In this document: positions 56,128-64,000 of the stretch, one piece after another | Layout of the letters: each line of letters begins with the position of its first letter | How positions within the stretch are numbered: the stretch's first letter is position 1 | Source: Tilletia caries | Taxonomy: Eukaryota; Basidiomycota; Exobasidiomycetes; Tilletiales; Tilletiaceae | Length of the DNA: 64,000 bases | Direction of reading: 5' to 3' | NCBI GenBank assembly: GCA_032718865.1 | Contig: JALUTQ010000032.1 | Coordinates: forward strand, 930,001-994,000 | The notes under the pieces: model-generated | What the model saw: the letters and a program-made list of their open reading frames with translations, nothing else | Databases searched by the model: none | Told to the model about the DNA's origin: nothing | Made by a program: the position numbers and the translations under genes

Positions 56128-59100
56128 CTATGGAAGGTTGAGAGCTAGATCTGGATAGGTGAAGTCTGCATCAGACTGGATGAGCTCAGAAAGCTTGGAA
56201 AGGGACTTGTTCTTCAACTGCAATCGAGCATGCTCCAGCATCACGACTGCTACCGACTCTGCAACCTTCTTCTCGCCAGCAAGACTGCGCACCTTGGAGA
56301 CGATGCGCATCCTCCTCTCGTAGTGCTTCCTGTCCTTCTCGCCCTTGCGCCATTCGTTGCCCCAGTGTTGATCCATTTCCTCCACAGAAGGCATTCCTCT
56401 GAGACCCTCCTTGTATTCTCGCCACAGGTCTGTCACGGTAGTGAGGCCACGGTCCTGCGACATGGGAGGCATTCGTCGAGGACCGGGCCGAGCACCGTGC
56501 CGCATCTGCAGTCCTTTTGCCTGAGCTTGCGAAGGAGATGGTGTGCGAGAGGTAGTTGAGGAGGAGGAGGGAGAAGCTGGGGCTGCGCTGAACGGTGCTG
56601 AGGGCGACAAGGTTGAGGAGGAGGAGAACACTGCAGCGACTAGCGAGTGAGTGAGGAAAGAGAAGAGGTGGGGTTGAAGCGTCAGCGCAGCGCGGGAAGG
56701 AAATGAAGTGGGGTGAACGTGGAGGGGGAGGGGGAGCTGATGCACTTACGATCGAGACTGTTGCTGGTGGTGCCGGTGACCGCACCGCCTGCAGCCGAGG
56801 CAACCAAAAACCCAAAAATACCCTTGAGCGCATTCTGCAGCGCAAAGAGCTGCTGCGCCTGCTGCTGTCGCTGTGCCTCATACATCTCCATCATCACCTT
56901 CATCGAGCTTTGAACGTCCATCTGTATCGTCCGAGTGCGCTGATCGAAGTAGCTCTGTGTAGCCGCCGCGTACGTCTGGATTTGCTCCGCAATGAGAGGC
57001 GCCATCGTGCGCAAGCGATCCTCGCTGGTCGTGTCCGGCGCGGCAAGGACCTCCAGGAGCTCCTTCTCGTACTGAAGGAAGGCGGGGGATGCGAAGAGAG
57101 AATGGGACCACAAGTAGTAGTGCGGGTGCTGTCGCTTCCAGAGCACGGCGTCTTGGAGGAGAACCGGACGAAGACGGATGAGCAGACGCACAAAGGCGCG
57201 TGCTGCGATGTTGACCTCCACCGGCTCTCCCCGAGTCGTCTTGCCCATCTCGATGGCAGTGTCCCTGGACCAAATGCATCGCAACACAACTTAGAGAAGT
57301 GTCAGCAATAGAACAACGCGATGACGTGGTCTGTTGCGCACGAGTTGAGCACTCCAACCAACACAACCGGCCACTGCTACTGCGGTTGGCCAACGCCCAG
57401 GGCTGAACGGGAGGGAGGCGCAAGGGAGAAGGAGGGAGGAAGACACCGCTCGCTGCCGCGTAGAGGGAAGCAGCAAGGGCAAGGAGGGAAGGAGAAGGGA
57501 AGGGGGAAGATGGGGGAAGAGGAACTACTCACCAGGCATCAGCTTGAGGAAAGATTTGTGAGAGCAGCTCTTGAGGGGGTTCGACGTCACGTCGGAGGAA
57601 GTAGGTACCGCCATCCGGGTGGAACCCGGCATGAACCCGTAGCACAGGGCGGGGGAGTCGAGTCAGGTAACATGTTTCCATGGTGGTCTGGTTCCACCTT
57701 CCCGCTCGTCGGACGGAGGCCTCACTCGCTCCTCCGGACTCGGCCAGCTGAGCCCCAGACTTGCGAGCGGCGTGGGTTTTGGCGGTGGTCGTCACATGGC
57801 AGGCCTTGAATGCCCGATCGAGCGCTTTTTGAGTGCGCATCGTCAGAGATTGGGGCGGTCAAGCTGGTGGGCGACTTCACGACCTTCGTGTCATACCAGA
57901 GCGACGACTTTGACAAGTCCGGGAACGGCTCAGCGGAGTGGTGGAACCTAGGACGCAAAATTCATTCATCAATTCTCACGCTGCGCAACATCGCAATGTC
58001 TCCGCATCCATCCATCCACACCATCCACACATCACGCAAATGCACACATACCTTGAGAAGAGATACAAGGCTAGACAGCCGACTGGGCATACACGCACGT
58101 CTCGGTTCCGCAGGAAGGAGCCGTATTCAACACGTCCAGCTTGATTCGTCTTGCCGTTGGCGAGGAGAAGCACCACGGCAAAGCAAGGAGAGGGACCTTC
58201 GCCCGCCAGGTCGAGGTGGTGGAGGTCAGCGAGCTCGAGTTTGCGCGCGTTGTCACCACGCAGAAGTGCGTAATGGGAGATCAAAAAGGCAAGTCGGTCA
58301 CGGAGGCCGGTCTCGCTGTCGCGTTGAATGAAGAATGCACAGATGTCCTCGAGCTGAGCCTGAGTGTAGCCGTCCAGAGAGGTGCCTGTTGAGTATCAAT
58401 GAGAAGAAACACGAGAGAAGCAGGGGACCATGATCAGAGATCAAATGACATATCACACATCCGTCAGACTTCCGGAGAAGCGCTGACCGCACACGCGCAA
58501 TACACAGCCAGCCAAGCAACTCACCAATGCCACGGTCGACGTACTCCCGCCTCTTTCTCGAGTGCTCTTGTACCTTCCGGGTACTGAGCAAGATGCGGAC
58601 AGGACCGTGGCGAGGATGAGGTGCTGAGTTCACGCCACGTGCTTGCTGCTGGACGTAGAGGTCGACCAGAGCGGCAACGTAGCTCTTGACCGAGCTTTCG
58701 GACAGGGTGCCGGGCGCGTCTCCGTTCTTCTTCGCCCGCTTGGAGGGTCGGTGAAGGACCTGCTCTTCCAGAAAGAGATGAAGCTTCTCGGCAGTGACTT
58801 GGTAGCTGTTGGGATCACGTAAAGATGGCATTGCAGAGGCCAGAGCGGGAGTCAGTCATCAGTGCGAAGCAGCAACGTTGAGCACAGCCTCGATCCCTGT
58901 TCCCCAGACCCCAATGCACTCCACTTCAAGCCCCGGTCCGGGCTCCAGCATGCTGCATGCCAGCATGCTGCATGGTCATTCCGATCCTCATTCTCGACCA
59001 GTAGAAAGCTCCAATATAAGCACTGGAAGCAACCAAAAGCCACAATCTACTCACCGCGACATCTCCTCGTAGCCCTTGCCGTCGCACCAGGATTTGAACT

Positions 59101-59290
59101 CCTTCTGTTTGGGTACATAGTTTCGCGTCGTGTTTGCAGGCCGGACGTCGCTCGCCGTTGCGAGCGTGCGCAAGACGGATTCGCGCTCTTGCATCACTAG
59201 ATCAGCTGTAGAAACAGCCGTGGACGCAGCTGATGTAGCCACCATCGCTGTGGAAGAGGCCACTGCTGCCGGGTTGCGATTGCGGGCCAT
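56128..59290 (-). pseudogene. Crypton tyrosine recombinase with GCR1_C domain, one-base shift
   Basis: Six exons: 59055-59290, 58525-58805, 58052-58385, 57533-57947, 56750-57264 and 56128-56630; all phases agree apart from one extra base in an A5 run (T5 at 57826-57830). About 760 residues. Seen: N-terminal SAM-like fold (NYVPKQKEFKSWCDGKGYEE, TAEKLHLFLEEQVLH), catalytic Arg in YALLRGDNARKLEL, SLWYDTKVV, the H-x-x-R box THAARKSGAQ, RAGRWNQ, and Tyr in CYLTRLPRPV; then helices and a C-terminal GCR1_C domain (TDLWREYKEGLRGMPSVEEM, HYERRMRIVSKV). This is the layout of fungal Cryptons and of Ndc10-type proteins. The 258-base first intron is long for the window. If the extra A is an assembly error the gene is intact. 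Confidence 0.82.
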
Positions 59291-59717
59291 CTTGAAGGGC
59301 TTCCGGTGATGGTCGCTGCAGAGATTGGGAGCAGGCAGGCGAGCAGCTAGCCAGCTGGCTTGATCGGGAGTCCAAGTATACAAATTCACTTAGAAAAAGT
59401 TCTCTGCTGAATTACAAACGTTTGTAGCTTCGCTGCGCGGCCGCGTTATTAGACTTCTGACAGGACTGTAATCTGGACTTGGTCCGGACTCCATACAACT
59501 GCCTCATTTGATATTCTCATGTTAACCGCCGCAACTTTTTGCTGAGGGTGAGGATGGAGCGGCAGTGACCCGATGCACACACAGGGCGGTCATTTGCGCG
59601 ACCATTTTTTGAGCTTGACAAATGCTCGCATTTGTGGAAGCATTCGAAAAAAAAGCATTGGAAAGCAGGACGGAAAAGCATTTGGCTGGGGGCCCCAAAT
59701 GACCCCATTTGTTACTA
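59291..59717. other. 5' flank of Crypton gene
   Basis: Holds repeated GCATTTG/AAAGCATT words (59620-59690) and GACCCCATTTGTTAC before the mariner-type element. No gene. Cryptons lack inverted repeats, so the element's border cannot be set from this copy. Confidence 0.5.
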
Positions 59718-59738
59718 GAGCGGTTTGCATATTGATTG
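59718..59738 (+). repeat. Left terminal inverted repeat
   Basis: 21 bases identical to the complement of the right end. Confidence 0.9.
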
Positions 59739-59969
59739 CAGCGAATTAATTAATTTTTTTGCCAATTTGGCTGAGGGGGGTGGGAGTCTCAGAAGGTCTC
59801 ACCTATCATCACAGTCACTGAGCCACCAGCCCACCACTGAGCCACCACTCACCACTCACACACCTGATACCAGTCAGCACTCTGCTCACGTCGAACGTCC
59901 CACACCCTGCAGCACTTCTGGTTGTCGCTCATACTCCTTTCCTGCTCTTCACTTACTTTCCATTCCAGA

Positions 59970-61031
59970 ATGGTCAAACGTAGGATCTCTCCGGACAAGA
60001 TGGAGCTCATTTTTCAACTCGTCGAAGCAAACGTGGTCAGCCCGACGTGGCTGCAGCGCCATGGCATAGTGTCCACAGCAACATACTACCGGCATCGACG
60101 ACGCGACAGACCAAATCGCAATTCCCCTGGACGACCTCGAATGCTGCCTCGCGGAGCAGCTGATTTCGCGCGCGAACTGGTTCTTCGGCGTCCCGACCTC
60201 TACCTTGCGGAGGTCAGGGATATCCTCTTCAACGTCACGGGCCACCTACTTTCAGAGAGCACTATACATCGTTATCTCGATCGCGGCGGCATCTCCCGAA
60301 AGCGCGCACACAAGATTGCACAAGAGCAGTGCCCAATCAAGCGCGCCGAGTATGAGCTACAAATCGGACAATATCACCCCTCTCAGCTCGTCTTCGTGGA
60401 CGAGACCTCTTATGACGCACGCACCTCGGTCCGAGTCCACGCAAGAAGCCAGCGGAACCACAACGCTCCTCTTCGTCGCCCTTTCAACCGCGGACAACGG
60501 CTTTCATGCATCGCGGGTCTCACAATCGACGGCGGCGTGGCTCCTTGGGCGGTCAAGGGCTCCTTTGACGAACAGCGAATGCTGGCGTACCTTGAGCATG
60601 AGCTGCTCCCTCACATGCAACCTTATCCAGGCCGTCGGTCGGTTCTCGTCATGGACAACGCTTCAATTCACAAGACAGACGCCGTTCGAGAACTTGTGGT
60701 GGATCAGTTTGGTGAGTATTTCATTTTTTCATGCCTTCATGATCTATGCGCTTGCTTTCATTTACATTCTCCGTTCTGCTGGCCCGTGATTTGGTATCTG
60801 ACCTCCTTGCGTTGTTTTTTATACTTGATACTACAAGGTTGCAAGCTGGAATTCCTCGCTCCGTACAGTCCGGACTTCAATCCGATTGAACGCGCCTTTG
60901 CGAACATCAAGGCAGCGTTACGCCGCGAATCCTCGTACAGAGTTGACGCCAACGCATTCTTCAGAGCCGTCGGGGCAATTCCAGCAGAGTACTGCCGCAG
61001 CTGGTTTCAATTGGCCGGTTACATTCGATAG
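59970..61031 (+). CDS. DDE transposase, IS630/Tc1/mariner superfamily
   Basis: Exons 59970-60711 and 60838-61031; the intron is 126 bases and in frame, with GTGAGT donor and CTACAAG acceptor; 311 residues. N-terminal helix-turn-helix (KMELIFQLVEANVVSPTWLQ, STATYYRHRRR) for binding the terminal repeats. Catalytic residues: first Asp in LVFVDETSYD, second in VLVMDNASIHK, Glu in YSPDFNPIERAF. With the intron removed the second Asp and the Glu are 35 residues apart, as in the superfamily; unspliced they would be 77 apart, which supports the intron. ORF intact, so possibly active. Confidence 0.9.
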   Translation: MVKRRISPDKMELIFQLVEANVVSPTWLQRHGIVSTATYYRHRRRDRPNRNSPGRPRMLPRGAADFARELVLRRPDLYLAEVRDILFNVTGHLLSESTIHRYLDRGGISRKRAHKIAQEQCPIKRAEYELQIGQYHPSQLVFVDETSYDARTSVRVHARSQRNHNAPLRRPFNRGQRLSCIAGLTIDGGVAPWAVKGSFDEQRMLAYLEHELLPHMQPYPGRRSVLVMDNASIHKTDAVRELVVDQFGEYFIFSCLHDLCACFHLHSPFCWPVIWYLTSLRCFLYLILQGCKLEFLAPYSPDFNPIERAFANIKAALRRESSYRVDANAFFRAVGAIPAEYCRSWFQLAGYIR

Positions 61032-61584
61032 AAAATCGAAGAGGACTGTGCGAGCTGGAAATTGGGCGATTGGAGGATAGGGATTAGGGTCATAGGGATA
61101 CAGTCATACAGAGAATCAAATCCTGCCGATCTGACTACATGCTTTGAGGGTGAAGATTGAAGGACGATCCTGATTGGACATATTGATTCTTGGCCCTTGG
61201 GTAAAAATGAGAATTGGTTTTACTAGCATCTGAGTTTTGAGCTTTGACTGTTGAGGTCAGAAAGGTAGTACTTCTTGTCGCTGGTTTGCAGCGGATGGGA
61301 TATGAGTGTTTGCACTTTGACGCTTGCGGCTTGACTGTTGAAGTCAAAGCTCAGGGAGAGTTTGAATCTGTGGGAGCGTGGGGCAGTGGGGGTCTAGAGC
61401 CGACGTTTGAAAATCTCGAAGGCTCGTCTCGACTTGAGTCTCGATTCTCGAAGCCTAGCGAGTAGCAGCTGTATGGAATGATGATAATGAGTGATGGAGT
61501 GAAGTATCTACATTCAGTTTCACGTCTAGTACAGCAATGTGTGAATACAGAAGGTTCTACTCACATTCTTGAGCTGTCTTGTCC
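61032..61584. other. Spacer between convergent genes of the transposon
   Basis: Non-coding; two GACTGTTGA(A/G)GTCA words near 61245 and 61330 in a T/G-rich background. Presumed 3' ends of both genes. Confidence 0.5.
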
Positions 61585-63280
61585 CTATTCGGCTTGACTT
61601 GCCGGGGCGGAGCTGTCTTCAAGGACAATGGCATCCTCGCGACCAACAACGACTGGCGTCCGAGGCCGAGCAAAGGGAAGGTCCAAATCGTCCTGTTCTT
61701 GCTTCACGTTGCGAGAAAGATCATTGAGGTCTGCTTCATCTTCATTGGGACCAAAGTTGAAGGGGTTGTGGTTCTCCTTTGCAAACTCCTTGCCATCTCG
61801 AGAGCCCCAGTAAAGGAGTAGATCCTCCAAATCCGACAATGCCGCCGCCGTGAGCGTCGCGTCCTGAACCAGCGCATTGAAATTGTGCTCGTACGAACGA
61901 GCAAGCTGGGAGAGCCGCATGTAACCAGCTTGCTTGAGGCAATCAACCGTGGCCTTATGCATGCGAACGCGAGGAGCTAGGTCGTCAAGCATAACGCCCA
62001 ATGCTCCATGCGTAAGGGGCAGCTTGAGCGTGCGGTTGAGGAGGTTCGAAGTCGAAGAAGCAGTTGAAGACGAGCCTGGCTTCCGAGCTGTCAGACGACG
62101 CGTGAGTGAGCGGGAAGGAGAAAACTCTGTTGATGAGAGTGGCGAAGAGAACAGGAAGGTTACGTCCGAGGTGCTCTTGCCCTTTCCTTTGCCTTGCGGA
62201 GTGCGACCTTGACCGGAGTGAGGACCGCTGCGACCTCTGACCTTGTCTGGAGCGTCGAACAAAAACTCGGGAGGTTTTTCGACTGTTCCTACGCGCGCCT
62301 CACAAACGCTTCGAACAAAGCGCTCCTTCAAAGTTTTGGTGAGGGGATAGTGCTTGCCGTTTACGTCTTGAAGGCAGTGACCACCGAGATTGCAATCCTC
62401 TTCGCCGCATTTCCACTGCTCGTTGATAGCAACCATCGTCTTGATTTTGTCGTTCTTCAGCTTCTCCTCGATCTCCGCTTTGCTGAGCGTAGATTTCGTG
62501 CCTTTACGCTTTCGCTTCTTGCTGCTGCGCGCCGCATCAAGGGTATCGTCGGAGTCACTGAACTCGTCGTCAGAATCCTGGTCGATAATGCTGTCGGACT
62601 CGGCCAGCTCGATGCTGCATTCAGAGAACCGATCACTTGCTTTGAATATGTGCTGCTTGTAGTCCTTGTATGCGGTAGCGCTGTCAACGGGAAGTCTCCC
62701 TTTCTACTCCGGACCGCCCTTGGGAACCTTTGCTTCGAGGTCCAGGGCTTCGTATTTGAGATCGTTGATTATGCAGCCTTCCTTCTTCAGGATGTCTTCA
62801 ATTGCCTGGAGGACGTTGATCTGAAAGACCTTGAAGGAATCTCCTGGCTTGACATCGACAATGCGGCGATGCGGCTTTGACTTGCGCACGGGGGCACCAG
62901 CTCCGGTCTTCGCCTGCCTAGGCTTGTGATATTGAACGAGCGCGGTGACAGCCAACTTTGCCGGCTTTTGAGCCTCTTGAACCAGAGTTTCGTCGACGTC
63001 AAGGTCCTCTTCTTCTGCGCTGGGAGCACCTGGCACATCTGCGTTGCCCTCGACGCCAGCATGACCGGCTACAGGTTCAAGCGGAAGCTGGCGTCAGTCT
63101 CGTTACTCGAATCACTCTGCAATTGGCATACATTGATATTCAAGACTCACCTTCTGTCTGCACAGCAGTTGCAACTACGGAGGCACCAACATCGGTCGCG
63201 CCTTTGGTCGCACGCGCACCTGAAGAAGCAGTCGCAGCAGCTTGGTTTGTCTTTGCTGACTTTGCTCTCTTGGTCGCCAT
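61585..63280 (-). pseudogene. Second gene of the mariner-type element, single in-frame stop
   Basis: Exons 63151-63280 and 61585-63068 with an 82-base intron (GTGAGT..CTGTAG); 538 codons, of which codon 165 is TAG (62704-62706). The frame is open on both sides of it. Features: an Ala/Lys-rich start, a segment KPHRRIVDVKPGDSFKVFQI, a basic KKRKRKGTKS stretch, a Cys/His cluster CGEEDCNLGGHC, a helical block (GYMRLSQLARSYEHNFNALV) and an acidic C-terminus. I do not recognise the family. Position inside the TIRs and convergence with the transposase say it belongs to the element. The stop may be a real nonsense change, a sequencing error, or removed by an intron I could not identify. Confidence 0.6.
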
Positions 63281-63518
63281 GATGATCCCTTGCCGTGCTT
63301 TGCTGCTGAGAACCGAAGAGGGAGCCGACTTTGGGGATGGAGCGGCTGTGGGACGTGCGTCGGTGATGGAAGATTTGAGTGTCGAGTGAGTGTTGTCTGT
63401 TGAGTAGGTGATGACTGAGTAGTCAGGATTGATGACTGGTGAGGGCGTGAGGCGTCTCAGAGTCTGAGACAGCAGAGTTTTTGGGAGTTTCCGCGGCAAA
63501 ATAATTAATTGTCATTCT

Positions 63519-63539
63519 CAATCAATATGCAAACCGCTC
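63519..63539 (-). repeat. Right terminal inverted repeat
   Basis: Exact complement of the left end, followed by TA. Confidence 0.9.
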
Positions 63540-64000
63540 TAATAAGAAATGGTCGACAAATGAATGCGGTATCCGCGGTGAAGCTTCGAAGTTCCATGCT
63601 TTCGGCCTGTGGGCAGCATCAGACTGGCAACGGGGCCCCACCCTAATACGCGCTGACGAGTCCCAGGCTCAAATCCCAGATCTCAGACCATGGTCCGTGT
63701 ACGAGGGTCGAGGAAGAGACAGGAGCCAACAAAGAGGTATCAAGCCTTCCGCTTCCACACGCCTCACGAGACACAAGTCGCAACACAGAAGCCTGTATGT
63801 CAGGTAAGCTGGCCGCGAGGTCGAGAAAGCTGGGGCCTGGGAGACGGCGGATGCCGGACAGGTGGCACGCGCTCAACATCTTATCTCGGGATCGACGTCG
63901 GCTCAGCTGCGTATACATGATACATGCGATCCAGAATCCAGATGGGTTTTATGCAGAAGGCTAATCCGCCTCCTCTGACTTCTGATCTGCTTTGCCTTCC
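63540..64000. other. Right flank, no gene called
   Basis: Short ORFs on both strands only; nothing recognised up to the window end. Confidence 0.4.

Larger units (their letters stand above)
59718..63539. mobile_element. Two-gene Tc1/mariner-type DNA transposon
   Basis: Terminal inverted repeats start GAGCGGTTTGCATATTGATTG at 59718 and the complement ends at 63539; similarity continues in an AATTAATT..TTTTGCC part. TA stands on both outer sides (59716-59717 and 63540-63541), the target duplication of this superfamily. Inside are a DDE transposase (+) and a second gene (-) in convergent arrangement. 3,822 bases is long for the group because of the second gene. Confidence 0.9.

Overview
The window is nuclear DNA of a filamentous or yeast-like fungus, almost certainly a basidiomycete. 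Genes are GC-rich and cut by many short introns (about 46-126 bases) with GTRNG donors. The housekeeping proteins are eukaryotic: CNOT11, exportin-4, Mms22, an Nhp6-type HMG protein, Tom5, and a UBE2G1-type E2. The mobile elements (Ngaro-like, GCR1_C Crypton, Ty3/Gypsy) are typical of basidiomycetes. A Pucciniomycotina origin is a guess from style only.

Left half (1-37 kb) is mostly single-copy genes: the 3' part of a short-chain dehydrogenase (+), CNOT11 (+), a hypothetical cysteine-containing protein (-), exportin-4 (-), an intron-containing tRNA-Ser(CGA) (+), a dual-specificity phosphatase (-), an EMI1-like twin CX9C protein (-) divergent from a 2,323-residue Mms22/Mus7 (+), a small secreted protein (-), a 51-residue Tom5 with a 10-base first exon (-), a ten-exon UBE2G1-type E2 (+) and an NHP6-like HMG-box gene (+). 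A tyrosine-recombinase retrotransposon (3.8-8.8 kb) with the split direct repeats A1-ORFs-B1-A2-B2 sits between CNOT11 and the hypothetical gene. A 433-base element with perfect 21-base inverted ends lies upstream of NHP6.

Right half (37.6-63.6 kb) is a transposon island. It holds: inverted repeats rich in GAGACGCTGTT at 37.7 and 49.7-49.9 kb; a small inverted-repeat element; an 8.1 kb Ty3/Gypsy element on the minus strand with near-identical LTRs, itself carrying a 1 kb inverted-repeat insertion in gag; three truncated host-gene pieces in a row (LYR-motif protein, rhodanese-methyltransferase, SEC24 with two stop codons); a purine-rich minisatellite; a 1.29 kb satellite in 2.9 copies; a Crypton with C-terminal GCR1_C domain; and a 3.8 kb Tc1/mariner-type element flanked by TA that carries two genes, a DDE transposase and a second protein of unknown function.

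The most unusual points are in the Gypsy element. Its RNase H appears split, with the integrase lying between the first catalytic Asp and the remaining catalytic block, and an 83-base intron-like segment spans the gag stop codon and would fuse gag to pol in frame if spliced. Two key ORFs (Gypsy RT, Crypton recombinase) are each broken by one extra base in an A5 run, and satellite copies also differ mainly by homopolymer length, so assembly error is a live alternative to real mutation.
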